Assembly (NCBI RefSeq): GCF_022009635.1
Contig: NZ_CP091716.1
Location: forward strand, 3,487,001 to 3,551,000
Origin: Variovorax paradoxus
GTDB lineage: Bacteria > Pseudomonadota > Gammaproteobacteria > Burkholderiales > Burkholderiaceae_C
Direction of reading: 5' to 3'
Length of the DNA: 64,000 nucleotides
The position numbers and the translations under genes were made by a program. The notes below the pieces were generated by a model. That model saw only the letters and a list, made by a program, of their open reading frames with translations, was not told the origin of the DNA and made no database searches. This document shows positions 1 to 11,149 of the stretch, piece by piece. Numbering within the stretch: the first letter of the stretch is position 1; each line of letters begins with the position of its first letter.

Positions 1-2
1 TC

Positions 3-2696
3 TTCAAGGAACTGAGCGGACGTGACAAGGGCGCCGCGCGCCTGCTGCGCGAAAAACTCGACGAACTCAAGCGCGCCAAGGGCCAGGAGGCCATTGCCGC
101 CGAGTGGGCACAGAAGGCCGAGGCGCTGCTGGCGCAGTCCAAGCTCAACATCGCCGACGCACTGGCGTGGCAGCGCGACGCCGCCAAGGCCGGCGCACCG
201 CTGTCGCGCGAACCGCTGGCCGGGCTGAAGCTCAAGCTGGCCGAGCGCGTCAAGGGCATCGAAGACTTGCAGCACCGCGCACAGGTGCACCGCGAAGCCG
301 CCGTGCTGCTGGCCCAGCGCTTCGAAGTGCTGTCGACCAAGGGCTGGCAGGACGCCCAGGCGGCTGAAGAATCGCTGCGCGCCGACGTGTCCCACTGGCA
401 GCAACAGGCGACAGAAATCACCGGCGACGCCAACTGGACTAGCCTGGACGCCAAGTTCGCGCCGCAGCTCGAATCGTCGAAGTCGCAACTGCTGGTTGTC
501 TCCGACTCCTTCCATAGCGCGCTGGCCCTGGCGATTGCCGCCGCTGCAGACGCCGCGGCGCCGCTGCCGCCGGTGCCCGTGTGGGCCGACGAACTGCGCG
601 CCGCGCGCGGCGAAGCCGTGGCGCCGAAGCCCGCCGCTCCCGCACGCCCCGCCGCGCCCAAGGTCGATCCGGCCGTCCGCGCTGCCGCGCAAGACGCGGT
701 GCAGGCTGCGCTCGCCAAGCTCGAGCAGGAAACCGCCGAAGGACACGGCAAGGCCAGCGCCGGTGCCGCCGCCGCGCTGCGCGCCGTGCTCAAGGAGCAT
801 GGCAAGCTGGTCGAGGCACCGCTCGAAGCCCGTGTGCACGCCGCACTCGTGGCCGCCGGCGAACTCGAAGGCTGGCAGCGCTGGAGCGCCGACAAGGTGC
901 GCGAAGACCTCGTCGCCAAGGCCGAAGGCCTGCTCAAGCGGCCCGAAGGCCAGGCCCTCGGCGGCCGCAAGATGCAGGAAACGCTGCGTGCCCTGCGCGA
1001 CCAATGGAAGCAGGCCGACCAGGGCGGCGTCCCGAACCACGCGCTGTGGAAGCGCTTCGACGAAGCCTGCAACGAGGCCCACAAGGTGGTCGAGGCCTGG
1101 CTCGAGAAGGTTCGCGCCGACGCGGCCGAGCACCGCGCCCACCGCGTGGCACTGATCGAAGAAGTCAAGGCCTGGGCGGCGGAACACGCCGGTGCCACCG
1201 ACCTGAAGGCGCACAACCGCGCGCTGCACCAGTTTGCCGACCGCTGGCGCGACGCCGGCCATGTGGGCGAGAAGGTGTTCGCCGAACTGCAGCCGCAGTG
1301 GAACGAAGCCTTCGGCGCCGCCCGCGCACCGTTCGAGACCGCGCAGAAGGCGAGTGTCGAACGCCGCCAGGCCATGATCGCCGAGGCGACCGAGCTCGGC
1401 GCCCAGCCGGTGCTGCGCATCGACGCCGTCAAGGCGCTGCAGCAGCGCTGGCAGGCCGAGGCACAAGGCGTGCCGCTCGACCGCCGCCACGAACAGAAAC
1501 TGTGGGACGCCTTCCGCGCCCCCATCGACGAGGCTTTCAACCGCAAGACGGCCGAGCGCGAAAAGGCTTCGGCCGCAATGAGCGAGCACGACCGCCATGT
1601 GCTCGAGGCCTCCAAGGCGCTCGATGCCGCCAATGCCGGTGGCGACGTGCAGAAGATCCGCGCGGCCATCGCCCGCCTCGAAGGCGCGCTGCGCGGCGAA
1701 GCGCCGCCGCCGGCCCCGAAGGCGGAGCAGGCCGCCCCGGCGAGCGACGGTCCGTCGGTCGGTGCGACGGAGGTCGTGGCACCGGGCCAGGCGGCCGCCG
1801 AATTAGGCGAAAGCGCCGAACAGGCGCCGAGCCCGAGCGATGCGGAAGCCTCGCCCGGCACGCACACAGAGGCACCCGCTGCTTCGGCCGACCTGGTGGC
1901 GCCCGCCGACGGCGCCGATGCGTCGGCTCGCTCCGATGCAGTTGCGGAAGCACCCGCGGCCGCGCCGAAGCCGGCGCCCAAGCCCGTGGTGGCCATGCGC
2001 GGCGACGACCGCCCGAGCAGCAAGAAGACCGAGGCGGCGCCCGCCGCTCGCGGTGCCGGCGGCCGCTTCGGCGACCGGCGTGACGCGGGTCGGCCCGGCG
2101 CGGGCGGTCCGGGTCGCCCCGGCGGCGATCGTGGCGCTCCGCGTTCCGACGCGCGCGGGGACCGTGGCGATCGCGGCGCGCCTGGTGGCCGCTTCGGCGA
2201 CCGTCCGCCGCGTTTCGAAGACCGCGGCCCGCGCCTCGGCGATGCGGCTTTCCGTGCCCAGCGCGAAGCGCTCGAGCGCGCCGACATGGCGCTGCGCAAG
2301 CTCGCCGCGCAAGCGCACGGCGAAGCCCTGACGCAAGTGCTTGGCGCCTGGGAGCAGCGTGATGCCGCCCGCCTGCCCAGCGTCCAGGAGCTGGGCCGTG
2401 CGGTCACGCCGGCCGTGCGCACCGGCTGGTCGCAGGCGATCGGTTCCGCGCCGACGGCTGCTGCCGGCGATGCCGCCGAAGCGCTGCTGCGCCTCGAAAT
2501 GGCCGCCGAAGTGCCGACGCCTGCAGAACAGCTCGACGCACGCCGCGCGCTGCAGCTCAAGCTGCTGACGAAGCGCGGCGATCCGGCGCCGGCCCAGACC
2601 TGGGGCCAGGATGCCGGCAAGGTGCTGGCAGCCGCGCACGACGCAACGAGCGCCCGCCGCCTGCAGAACGCGCTGAAGGCACTGCTGCGCAAGTAA
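3..2696 (+). CDS. DUF349 domain-containing protein, 5' end missing
   Basis: The frame is open from the first bases of the window, so the true start lies upstream; 897 residues are visible. The protein is largely alpha-helical and rich in Ala, Glu, Arg and Trp, with repeated segments typical of DUF349 (for example WRDAGHVGEKVFAELQPQW). A low-complexity Ala/Pro stretch and then an Arg/Gly/Asp-rich stretch (bases 2060-2230) precede a short helical C-terminus. The RG-rich segment resembles nucleic-acid-binding tails. The function of the family is not well defined and I assign none. A strong terminator follows directly, so it ends its transcription unit. Confidence 0.85.
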   Translation, partial: FKELSGRDKGAARLLREKLDELKRAKGQEAIAAEWAQKAEALLAQSKLNIADALAWQRDAAKAGAPLSREPLAGLKLKLAERVKGIEDLQHRAQVHREAAVLLAQRFEVLSTKGWQDAQAAEESLRADVSHWQQQATEITGDANWTSLDAKFAPQLESSKSQLLVVSDSFHSALALAIAAAADAAAPLPPVPVWADELRAARGEAVAPKPAAPARPAAPKVDPAVRAAAQDAVQAALAKLEQETAEGHGKASAGAAAALRAVLKEHGKLVEAPLEARVHAALVAAGELEGWQRWSADKVREDLVAKAEGLLKRPEGQALGGRKMQETLRALRDQWKQADQGGVPNHALWKRFDEACNEAHKVVEAWLEKVRADAAEHRAHRVALIEEVKAWAAEHAGATDLKAHNRALHQFADRWRDAGHVGEKVFAELQPQWNEAFGAARAPFETAQKASVERRQAMIAEATELGAQPVLRIDAVKALQQRWQAEAQGVPLDRRHEQKLWDAFRAPIDEAFNRKTAEREKASAAMSEHDRHVLEASKALDAANAGGDVQKIRAAIARLEGALRGEAPPPAPKAEQAAPASDGPSVGATEVVAPGQAAAELGESAEQAPSPSDAEASPGTHTEAPAASADLVAPADGADASARSDAVAEAPAAAPKPAPKPVVAMRGDDRPSSKKTEAAPAARGAGGRFGDRRDAGRPGAGGPGRPGGDRGAPRSDARGDRGDRGAPGGRFGDRPPRFEDRGPRLGDAAFRAQREALERADMALRKLAAQAHGEALTQVLGAWEQRDAARLPSVQELGRAVTPAVRTGWSQAIGSAPTAAAGDAAEALLRLEMAAEVPTPAEQLDARRALQLKLLTKRGDPAPAQTWGQDAGKVLAAAHDATSARRLQNALKALLRK

Positions 2697-2705
2697 GCGC
2701 ACATG

Positions 2706-2735
2706 AAAAAGACGCCCTCGAAGGGCGTCTTTTTC
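2706..2735. terminator. Rho-independent terminator between convergent genes
   Basis: A perfect 8-bp stem (GACGCCCT / AGGGCGTC) with a 3-base loop has five A before it and a T run after it. It can therefore stop transcripts in both directions: the DUF349 gene on the plus strand and the small membrane protein gene on the minus strand. Confidence 0.9.
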
Positions 2736-2766
2736 TTTGGGCCGCAGGGTGGTTACTGCGGCGTTG

Positions 2767-3363
2767 TCAGACCTTCTCGCCGATCACGGGCGTCTGAACC
2801 GCGCTGGCCTGTTCGGCCACGTAGCCGCTGGCAATGCGGCGCCGGACGAAGAGCCCGCCGATGCCCAGCAGCAGGGCGACGGCGCCGACGATCAGCGTGC
2901 CCTTGTCGGTGGCGCTCGATGCCGCTGCCTTGTCCTTGTTTTCCATGATCTTCTGCACGTCCGCGAGCGAGACCACCGGCTGCCCCTTCAGCTTGACCTC
3001 GTAGACCAGGTTGTTGTCCGAGGGGTCGACGCGCACGTCGACGGCTTCGTCGATCAGCGGCTCCAGCTTGCTGCGCCCGACCGCATAGTCGACGCGCCAT
3101 TTCTCGGTGCTGCCGTCGGCCACCTTGGCATCGAGCACGAAATAGTGACGCGTCGTGCTGCCGCCTCGCCGGCGCTTGGTGGTTTCGGTGATTTCGCTTC
3201 CGCTGACGATGGTGCCGCTTTTGGCCACCAGGTCTTCGACCGCCGTGCCGTGCGTGTCGGCGTTGGCCTTGAACTGCGCGTAGCCCGCCCACCCCAGTAT
3301 CCCGATACCGAACACCAGCGCGAGCCATGCCTTGCCGGTGATTTGATAGATCCAATCCCTCAT
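2767..3363 (-). CDS. Conserved hypothetical membrane protein, two TM segments
   Basis: This 198-residue protein has one hydrophobic helix near the N-terminus (WLALVFGIGILGWAGYAQF) and one near the C-terminus (GTLIVGAVALLLGIGGLFV) followed by RRR, with a soluble, probably periplasmic, domain of about 120 residues between them. A Met twelve codons further upstream is possible, but the chosen ATG has AAGG nine bases ahead of it, so it is preferred. The protein is not recognised beyond this. It is a single gene that converges on the DUF349 gene across a shared terminator. Confidence 0.7.
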   Translation of the reverse strand: MRDWIYQITGKAWLALVFGIGILGWAGYAQFKANADTHGTAVEDLVAKSGTIVSGSEITETTKRRRGGSTTRHYFVLDAKVADGSTEKWRVDYAVGRSKLEPLIDEAVDVRVDPSDNNLVYEVKLKGQPVVSLADVQKIMENKDKAAASSATDKGTLIVGAVALLLGIGGLFVRRRIASGYVAEQASAVQTPVIGEKV

Positions 3364-3444
3364 GTTGTTTACCTTTTTTGCGAGTTGATAACCCGTCAAT
3401 GCTAAAGGCTAAAGTGCTATTGAATAGATAGCAAACAATCGAGA

Positions 3445-4248
3445 TCAGGCGTGAGATTGAGGCCTTTTAGGCAGAAAGAATTCATCGAAAATCGCGAGCA
3501 CTTCGGGGAAGTCCCGGCCGAAATTCGGGCGGTTCACGAAGTAGGCCTCGCAGGCGACCGCGAAGAACTCGCTGATCGACGTGGCCCCATACGCATCGAG
3601 CCACGGCGGCTCGGCGCCGAAGCGTTCTGCCAGTATGGTTTTCTCGCGGAAGTCGTCATAGGCGGGCTTCAGTACCGCCATCCATGCCGCGCGTGCCTCG
3701 CGCGGATTGCGCTTGCCCGCAAAGCCGGCCGGCAGCGGCGGGCAGCCGTTGGCGTCGCCGTTGCGCATGTCGATCTTGTGGGCGAACTCGTGGATCACGA
3801 CGTTGTAGCCGCGGTCCGAGGTGATGCTGCTCGCGAGCACGTCGTCCCAGCTCAGCATGACCGGGCCACGGTCCATGGCTTCGCCGGCCACGACCTCGTT
3901 GTACTCGTGCACGACCTGCGCGTCGTCGACCACCTTGCGGCGGGCCACGACCTCGGAGCGGTGCACCACGATGCCGACGAAATCGTCGTACCAGTCCAGG
4001 CCGCCCCTGAGATGCAGCACCGGCAGCACCGCCTGCGCCGCGATGGCCAGCGCCACTTCGTTGGTGATGCTGAAGTTGCGGGCGCCGTGGAATTCCTTGT
4101 CGCGCAGGAACTCGGCCGTGAGGGTGCGCAGCCGCTGCCGGTCGGCGGCGGGACGGTCGGCGAGGAAGGCGTATCGCTTGAGCACGGCCTGCCAGGCGGC
4201 ATCAGGAATCGGGGGCAGGGCGCGCAACCGGCGCAGCCACTTGAACAT
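3445..4248 (-). CDS. mtfA: MtfA-family zinc-dependent peptidase (DgsA anti-repressor type)
   Basis: This 267-residue protein matches the MtfA family (peptidase M90). The zinc-binding HExxH motif is HEFAH at residues 153-157, and a downstream SISEFFAVACEAYF segment carries a likely third glutamate ligand. In E. coli MtfA binds the Mlc repressor and has aminopeptidase activity; whether Mlc is the partner here is unknown, since beta-proteobacteria often lack the PTS context. The start is the ATG of MFKWLRRL; a longer frame upstream is only an overlap into lpxH. It follows lpxH by 17 bp and is probably co-transcribed with it. Confidence 0.88.
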   Translation of the reverse strand: MFKWLRRLRALPPIPDAAWQAVLKRYAFLADRPAADRQRLRTLTAEFLRDKEFHGARNFSITNEVALAIAAQAVLPVLHLRGGLDWYDDFVGIVVHRSEVVARRKVVDDAQVVHEYNEVVAGEAMDRGPVMLSWDDVLASSITSDRGYNVVIHEFAHKIDMRNGDANGCPPLPAGFAGKRNPREARAAWMAVLKPAYDDFREKTILAERFGAEPPWLDAYGATSISEFFAVACEAYFVNRPNFGRDFPEVLAIFDEFFLPKRPQSHA

Positions 4249-4265
4249 CGGTGGCGGCGGCGCGG

Positions 4266-5042
4266 CTAGCGCAGATCGACGCGCTGCGCGCCGGCGGAGG
4301 AAAGACAGAGCAGCTGCGCGCGCGGCGGGTGGGCGGCGGCGTCCCAGTCGCTCAGCACGATGCGGCGCAGGCCTTCGCCCAGGTCGTGATCGGCGGGGCG
4401 GTGCGTGTGGCCGTGCACCAGCACATGGGCTTGTGCCTGCTGCAGCCATTGGCGCGCGGCGGCGGTGTCGACGTCGGCCCAGACGACCGAGGGATCGCGC
4501 TTGCGGTCTTCGCTCTGCACCCGCATCGAGCGCGCGAGCGCCCGGCGTTCTTCGAGCGGGCGCGCGAGAAACGCGGCCTGCCATGCGGGCGTGCGCACCT
4601 GGGCGCGGAACTTGAGGTAGTCGGTGTCTTCGAGGCAGAGGGCGTCGCCGTGGCTCAGCAGCCATCGTTGGCCATGCAGCACCAGCACCGTGGGGTCGTC
4701 GAGCAGCGTGAAGCCGCATTGCGCCGCGAGCGCGGAGCCGACGAGGAAGTCTCGGTTGCCGTGCATGAAGTACACCGGCAGCCGCTGCGCCGTGCGGCGC
4801 AGCAGTTCGGCGCATTGCGCCTCGAAGCCGGGTTGGGCGGCGGCATCGTCGCCGACCCACACTTCGAACAGGTCGCCGAGGATGATCAGCGCGTCGGCCG
4901 GCGTGGTCTGCAGGTAGCCCTGCCAGGCCTCGAAGGTGGCGGGTTCTCCGGCCTGCAGGTGCAGGTCGGAGATCAGGTCGACGGTGCGCCACGTGGGCGG
5001 CGCCACCAGCTCTGCGAAAGCCGGGTCTGCCACCATGTTCAT
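4266..5042 (-). CDS. lpxH: UDP-2,3-diacylglucosamine diphosphatase LpxH
   Basis: LpxH hydrolyses UDP-2,3-diacylglucosamine to lipid X and UMP at the inner face of the inner membrane, the fourth step of lipid A synthesis. All calcineurin-like metallophosphatase motifs are present: DLHL (26-29), GDLFE (56-60), GNRD (95-98) and, near the C-terminus, GHTHRP. The length of 258 residues is slightly above the usual 240; the second Met (residue 3) is an alternative start. It lies in a leftward run with the two cyclophilins upstream and mtfA downstream. Confidence 0.93.
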   Translation of the reverse strand: MNMVADPAFAELVAPPTWRTVDLISDLHLQAGEPATFEAWQGYLQTTPADALIILGDLFEVWVGDDAAAQPGFEAQCAELLRRTAQRLPVYFMHGNRDFLVGSALAAQCGFTLLDDPTVLVLHGQRWLLSHGDALCLEDTDYLKFRAQVRTPAWQAAFLARPLEERRALARSMRVQSEDRKRDPSVVWADVDTAAARQWLQQAQAHVLVHGHTHRPADHDLGEGLRRIVLSDWDAAAHPPRAQLLCLSSAGAQRVDLR

Positions 5043-5067
5043 GCCGCGCCGCGCCTGTTGCCGCTCA

Positions 5068-5580
5068 TCATTCAGCGGTGACGACGGCCTTCTCGATCAC
5101 GACGTCCTCGAGCGGCACGTCGTCATGGAAGCCCTTGCGGCCGGTCTTCACGGCCTTGATCTTGTCGACCACTTCGGTGCCGGCGATGACCTTGCCGAAC
5201 ACGGCATAGCCCCAGCCCTGGGCCGAGGGTGCGGTGTGGTTCAGGAAGCCGTTGTTCGACACGTTGATGAAGAACTGGGCGGTGGCCGAGTGGGGCGCGC
5301 TGGTGCGGGCCATGGCGACGGTGTAGTTGTCGTTCTTCAGGCCGTTGTTGGCTTCGTTCTCGATCTCGGCGCCGGTGGGCTTTTGCGTCATGCCGGGCTC
5401 GAAGCCGCCGCCTTGCACCATGAAGCCGGGAATCACGCGGTGGAACACCGTGTTGTCGTAGTGGCCCTTCTTGACGTACGAGACGAAGTTCTCGACCGAC
5501 TTGGGCGCCTTGGCGGCGTCGAGTTCGAGCGTGATCACGCCGTAGTTCTTGATGTGCAGTTCGACTTGGGGGTTGCTCAT
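5068..5580 (-). CDS. ppiB: Cytoplasmic cyclophilin-type peptidyl-prolyl isomerase
   Basis: A 170-residue cyclophilin without a signal peptide, so cytoplasmic like PpiB. The catalytic [13 protein letters not shown] segment and the QFFINV strand of the active site are present. It catalyses cis-trans isomerisation of Xaa-Pro bonds in folding proteins. AAGGAG lies upstream of the ATG. The neighbouring gene encodes an exported paralogue, and the two share long near-identical stretches ([13 protein letters not shown]), which points to a tandem duplication. Confidence 0.93.
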   Translation of the reverse strand: MSNPQVELHIKNYGVITLELDAAKAPKSVENFVSYVKKGHYDNTVFHRVIPGFMVQGGGFEPGMTQKPTGAEIENEANNGLKNDNYTVAMARTSAPHSATAQFFINVSNNGFLNHTAPSAQGWGYAVFGKVIAGTEVVDKIKAVKTGRKGFHDDVPLEDVVIEKAVVTAE

Positions 5581-5606
5581 GAGGGACTCCTTCTTCGGAA
5601 AACGGA

Positions 5607-6200
5607 TTACTTTGCCACCACGGTGGCGGACTGGATGGTGATGGGCTCGACGGGCACGTTCTGCATGCCGCCCTTGTTGCCGGTCTGCACGGCGCGGATC
5701 TTGTCGACCACGTCGGTGCCGGAGACGACCTTGCCGAACACGGTGTAGCCGTAGCCGTCGGGGCTGGGCGCGTTGAGCGAGTCGTTGTTCTTCACGTTGA
5801 TGAAGAACTGCGAGGTGGCCGAATCGGGGTTGCCGGTGCGGGCCATCGCAATGGTGTACTTGTCGTTCTTCAGGCCGTTGCTGGCTTCCAGCGGAATGGG
5901 CGCGCGGGTGGGCTTTTGCTTCAGGTCGGCGGTGAAGCCGCCGCCCTGGATCATGAAGCCGTCGATGACGCGGTGGAACACCGTGCCGTCGTAGTGCTTG
6001 TCCTTGACGTACTGCAGGAAGTTCTCGACCGACTTGGGTGCCTTGGCGGCGTCGAGCTCGACCACGATGTCGCCGGCCGAAGTGGCGAGCTTGACGCGCG
6101 GCGAGGCCGTCTGTGCGTGGCCGGCGGCGGCGAAGGTGAGGGCTGCGGCCAGCACCAGGGCGCTGCGGCGGCTGAATCGGGAAAAGGCGTGGATCGTCAA
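5607..6200 (-). CDS. ppiA: Periplasmic cyclophilin-type peptidyl-prolyl isomerase
   Basis: This 197-residue cyclophilin starts with an Arg-rich n-region, a hydrophobic core ([15 protein letters not shown]) and a likely cleavage site after HAQ/TAS, so it is exported, like PpiA. The active-site [13 protein letters not shown] and SQFFINV segments are intact. It stands 26 bp upstream of its cytoplasmic paralogue and is probably transcribed with it, with lpxH and with mtfA. Confidence 0.92.
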   Translation of the reverse strand: MTIHAFSRFSRRSALVLAAALTFAAAGHAQTASPRVKLATSAGDIVVELDAAKAPKSVENFLQYVKDKHYDGTVFHRVIDGFMIQGGGFTADLKQKPTRAPIPLEASNGLKNDKYTIAMARTGNPDSATSQFFINVKNNDSLNAPSPDGYGYTVFGKVVSGTDVVDKIRAVQTGNKGGMQNVPVEPITIQSATVVAK

Positions 6201-6286
6201 GTGATGCTCCGTATGCGTATGAGAAAGAGCCGGGGCCGCGCGACGAAGAGATCGCCGTCGCGCAGGAGACCTTGCTCGCTTGCTTC

Positions 6287-6874
6287 TTACTTGCTGGTGC
6301 GGCCGACCGGCTTGCGGATGACGGTGGGCGCGGCGGGCAGCGCGGCGGCCTCGGCTTCGGTCTTGGGCGTGAAGATCTGGCGGATCAGCGCCAGCTTGGG
6401 CGCGACGCTCGGGTTGGTGCTGGCGAACTGCTGGGCGCGCACGTATTCCTGGGCCGCGAGGCGGGCGTACACGTCGCCGAGGTTCTCGTGCGCCGTGGCG
6501 TAGTTCGGGTTGAGCTTGATGGCCTGCTCGAGGGCCGAGCGTGCCTGGTCGAACTTGCTTTGCGACGCATAGAGCGCGGCCAGGTTGTTGTAGGGCTCGG
6601 ACAGCTCGGGGAAGTCTTGCGTGAGCTGGGTGAAGGCGGCGATGGCCTCGTCCTGCTTGTTCTGCTCGGTGAGGATCACGCCGCGCAGGAAGCGCATCTG
6701 CGGGTCGCGCGGCTTGCCGGCGATGTAGGTGTCGGCCTTGGCGAGCGCCTCGGCCGGCTTGCCCTGGCGCAGCAGCGTATTCACGTCGTCATACTCGTTG
6801 GCATGCGCGGCGCCCCACAGGCTGAAGAGCAATACGAAAGCAAGGGAGAGTCTGGAGAAAGCGGCGTGCTTCAT
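6287..6874 (-). CDS. Exported TPR-repeat protein
   Basis: A 195-residue protein with an N-terminal signal peptide ([20 protein letters not shown], cleavage probably after AHA) and about three tetratricopeptide repeats covering the middle (the best one contains [20 protein letters not shown]). Such proteins are periplasmic scaffolds. The ATG at MKHAAF is chosen because the signal peptide begins there; the frame upstream reads through the intergenic region. It is the first gene of the leftward set with ppiA, and is divergent from cysS. Confidence 0.82.
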   Translation of the reverse strand: MKHAAFSRLSLAFVLLFSLWGAAHANEYDDVNTLLRQGKPAEALAKADTYIAGKPRDPQMRFLRGVILTEQNKQDEAIAAFTQLTQDFPELSEPYNNLAALYASQSKFDQARSALEQAIKLNPNYATAHENLGDVYARLAAQEYVRAQQFASTNPSVAPKLALIRQIFTPKTEAEAAALPAAPTVIRKPVGRTSK

Positions 6875-7063
6875 GAAGCCTCGGAGTGGGAAGTGCGGGC
6901 TTGGGGAACACCCGGGAGATACTCGGCAGCAGCCGTTTATACTAGGTTGCATTGTAGCCGAGGGGCCATGTCCAACCCCTCGCGACCACAGCCCCCGTCA
7001 CCCCTGAAAAACACCGTCGTTCGCCCGTGCCGCACGTGCGCGAAGCGACGTTTTCCGAATCTC

Positions 7064-8440
<1,377 letters not shown>

Positions 8441-8457
8441 ACGGTACGACGAATCCC

Positions 8458-9108
8458 ATGCCCGCCACCAAGAAATCCAGCGTACAGATCTATACGCCGG
8501 ACTATTGGGAAGAGGCATGCAAGCATCTCTCCAAGAAAGACCGCGTCATGAAGCGGTTGATCCCGAAGTTCGGCGACGCCTGCCTGGAGTCGCGCGGTGA
8601 CGCGTTCACCACGCTGGCGCGCAGCGTGGTCGGCCAGCAGATTTCGGTGAAGGCCGCGCAGTCGGTCTGGGACAAGTTCGCCGCGCTGCCGCGCAAGCTG
8701 ACGCCGGCCAACGTACTCAAGCTCAAGGTCGACGACATGCGCGGAGCAGGGCTCTCGGCGCGCAAGATCGAGTACCTCGTCGACCTGGCCCTGCACTTCG
8801 ATTCGGGCATGGTGCACGTCGATTCGTGGAAGGACATGTCGGACGAGCTCATCATCGAAGAGCTCGTGGCCATCCGCGGCATCGGCCGCTGGACGGCCGA
8901 GATGTTCCTCATCTTCCACCTGATGCGCCCGAACGTGCTGCCTGTGGACGACCTGGGGCTGCTCAACGGCATCAGCGTCAATTATTTTTCCGGCGATCCG
9001 GTCAGCCGCAGCGATGCCCGCGACGTCGCCGTGGCCTGGGCCCCGTATTGCAGCGTGGCGACTTGGTATATTTGGCGATCACTGGACCCGGTTCCAGTCG
9101 CATATTGA
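8458..9108 (+). CDS. DNA-3-methyladenine glycosylase (AlkA/HhH-GPD family)
   Basis: A 216-residue base-excision repair glycosylase. It has the helix-hairpin-helix (IRGIGRWTAEMFLIF) followed by the catalytic aspartate region PVDDLGL, and the SVVGQQIS segment of the AlkA family. It removes alkylated purines from DNA. An in-frame GTG at 8437 overlaps the cysS stop (GTGA) and would add seven residues; neither start has a clear ribosome site. It sits between cysS and accA, an order that suggests co-transcription. Confidence 0.9.
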   Translation: MPATKKSSVQIYTPDYWEEACKHLSKKDRVMKRLIPKFGDACLESRGDAFTTLARSVVGQQISVKAAQSVWDKFAALPRKLTPANVLKLKVDDMRGAGLSARKIEYLVDLALHFDSGMVHVDSWKDMSDELIIEELVAIRGIGRWTAEMFLIFHLMRPNVLPVDDLGLLNGISVNYFSGDPVSRSDARDVAVAWAPYCSVATWYIWRSLDPVPVAY

Positions 9109-9123
9109 ACACAGGAGAAGACG

Positions 9124-10104
9124 TTGGCGAAACGAACCTTCCTCGACTTCGAGCAGCCCATTGCTGAACTCGAAACAAAAATCGAAGAACTGCGCTATGT
9201 ACAGACCGAATCGGCGGTCGACATTTCTGAAGAAATCGATCAGCTCGGCAAGAAGAGCCAGCAGCTCACCAAGGACATCTACAGCGACCTGACGCCCTGG
9301 CAGATCACCAAGATCGCCCGGCATCCGGAGCGCCCCTACACGCTCGACTACGTCAACGAAATCTTCACCGATTTCGTCGAACTGCACGGCGACCGCCATT
9401 TCTCGGACGACCTGTCGATCGTGGGCGGACTGGCGCGCTTCAACGGCGTGCCTTGCATGGTGCTGGGCCACCAGAAGGGCCGCGACACCAAGGAGCGCAC
9501 CGCGCGCAACTTCGGCATGAGCAAGCCCGAGGGCTACCGCAAGGCCCTGCGGCTCATGAAGACGGCCGAGAAATTCAAGCTGCCCGTGTTCACCTTCGTG
9601 GATACGCCCGGCGCCTACCCAGGCATCGACGCCGAAGAGCGCGGCCAGTCGGAAGCCATCGGCCGCAACATCTTCGAGATGGCGCAGCTCGAGGTGCCGA
9701 TCATCGTCACGATCATCGGCGAGGGCGGCTCCGGCGGCGCGCTGGCCATTTCGGTTGGCGACCAACTGGTGATGCTGCAGTATTCGATCTACTCGGTCAT
9801 CAGCCCCGAAGGCTGCGCTTCCATCCTCTGGAAGACCAGCGACAAGGCCCAGGAAGCGGCCGATGCACTGGGCATCACCGCGCACCGCCTGAAGGCGCTG
9901 GGCCTGGTCGACAAGATCGTGAACGAGCCCGTGGGCGGCGCGCACCGCGACCATCGCCAGATGGCCGCGTTCCTGAAGCGCGCGCTCAACGACGCCTTCC
10001 GCCAGGTCAGCGACCTGAAGCCGAAGGAACTGCTGGAGCGCCGCTACGAGCGCCTGCAGAGCTACGGCCGCTTCAACGACACCAAGGCCGACAACGGCAG
10101 GTAA
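9124..10104 (+). CDS. accA: Acetyl-CoA carboxylase carboxyltransferase subunit alpha
   Basis: AccA, with AccD, transfers the carboxyl group from biotin carboxyl carrier protein to acetyl-CoA to form malonyl-CoA, the first step of fatty-acid synthesis. The 326 residues match the family, with the crotonase-fold oxyanion segments [11 protein letters not shown] and [10 protein letters not shown]. The start codon is TTG, supported by GGAG eight bases upstream and by the conserved N-terminus [12 protein letters not shown]. Confidence 0.97.
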   Translation: MAKRTFLDFEQPIAELETKIEELRYVQTESAVDISEEIDQLGKKSQQLTKDIYSDLTPWQITKIARHPERPYTLDYVNEIFTDFVELHGDRHFSDDLSIVGGLARFNGVPCMVLGHQKGRDTKERTARNFGMSKPEGYRKALRLMKTAEKFKLPVFTFVDTPGAYPGIDAEERGQSEAIGRNIFEMAQLEVPIIVTIIGEGGSGGALAISVGDQLVMLQYSIYSVISPEGCASILWKTSDKAQEAADALGITAHRLKALGLVDKIVNEPVGGAHRDHRQMAAFLKRALNDAFRQVSDLKPKELLERRYERLQSYGRFNDTKADNGR

Positions 10105-10117
10105 CGCAGTCTCCGTC

Positions 10118-11095
10118 ATGAACTCCGCTTTCGAACGCGCCATGGCCGCGTTCGAGCCGGCGCATTGGCCGCTGGCGGTGGGGTTCAGCGGCGGCGCCGA
10201 TTCCACGGCCTTGCTGGCTGCCTGCGCGACACGCCGGCCGGGCGAGGTGGTCGCCTTCCACGTGCATCACGGGCTGCAGGCCGCGGCCGACGATTTCGAA
10301 CAGCATTGCCGCGACGTCTGCGAGCGTCTGGCCGTGCCGCTGCGCGTGCATCGTGTCGATGCGCGGCATGCGCGCGGAGACAGTCCGGAAGATGCGGCCC
10401 GCCGCGCCCGTTACGGCGCGTTTGCCGAAATGGCGCGCATGAGTGAGGGAAGGGCGGCTGTCAAATCGATAGCGCTGGGCCACCACGCCGACGACCAGAT
10501 CGAAACCCTGCTGCTGGCGCTTTCGCGCGGTGCGGGGCTCCCTGGGCTGGCTGCCATGCCGGCGCGCGCGGAGCGCAGCGGGCTCGAAATTTATCGCCCG
10601 TTGCTGGCTGTGTCGGGTGCCGATATTCGCGAATGGCTGGCCGGGCGTGGCCTGCCCTGGATCGAAGACCCGACCAACGGCGACGCGCGCTATACCCGCA
10701 ACCGGATTCGCGCCGTGGTGCTTCCGGCATTGGCGCAGGCTTTTCCGCAGTTCCGCGCCACCTTCGCGCGAAGCATCGGCCATGCGGCGCAGGCGCAGGA
10801 GCTGCTGGACGAATTCGCCGCGCAAGATCTCGAGACGGTGGGCAACCCGCCGCGCATCGCGACGCTACAGACCCTGTCGCATGCCCGGCAGGCCAATGTG
10901 CTGCGCCATTGGCTGATGCAGGCCCACGGCTGCGCGCCCAGCGCGGCGCAGCTCGACCAGTTGCTCAGCCAGGTCCGCGCCTGCACCACGCGCGGCCACC
11001 GGATTCATCTCAAGGTGGCCGCCGGATTCATCGAGCGGCAGGGCGATTTCCTGCATTGGTACAATGCCCCGCCCTCGCCGAAGACTTTGCTCTGA
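10118..11095 (+). CDS. tilS: tRNA(Ile)-lysidine synthase
   Basis: TilS modifies C34 of the tRNA-Ile with anticodon CAU to lysidine so that it reads AUA. The N-type ATP pyrophosphatase P-loop SGGADS is at residues 24-29, and the LGHHADDQIETLL and RYTRNRIR segments are typical. At 325 residues it has a shortened C-terminal part compared with E. coli TilS (about 430), common in beta-proteobacteria. It begins 13 bp after accA. Confidence 0.93.
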   Translation: MNSAFERAMAAFEPAHWPLAVGFSGGADSTALLAACATRRPGEVVAFHVHHGLQAAADDFEQHCRDVCERLAVPLRVHRVDARHARGDSPEDAARRARYGAFAEMARMSEGRAAVKSIALGHHADDQIETLLLALSRGAGLPGLAAMPARAERSGLEIYRPLLAVSGADIREWLAGRGLPWIEDPTNGDARYTRNRIRAVVLPALAQAFPQFRATFARSIGHAAQAQELLDEFAAQDLETVGNPPRIATLQTLSHARQANVLRHWLMQAHGCAPSAAQLDQLLSQVRACTTRGHRIHLKVAAGFIERQGDFLHWYNAPPSPKTLL

Positions 11096-11102
11096 CAGCT
11101 TG

Positions 11103-11139
11103 CAGGGCGCCGTCTTCAAGCGGCCCTTTTCTTTTCTCT
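11103..11139 (+). terminator. Weak candidate terminator after tilS
   Basis: An imperfect GC-rich inverted repeat (AGGGC.GCCG ... CGG.CCCT) is followed by TTTTCTTTTCTC, just after the tilS stop and just before lysC. The stem is interrupted, so termination may be partial. Confidence 0.35.
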
Positions 11140-11149
11140 GATTTCACCC

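Noticed and set aside
581..2083. Long overlapping Arg-rich frame inside the DUF349 gene
   Set aside because: It is a shadow frame in GC-rich DNA; the real frame has the family residues and continues beyond it on both sides.
6915..6943. Possible promoter with TATACT before cysS
   Set aside because: No acceptable -35 element occurs 16-18 bases upstream on either strand, so I did not list it.
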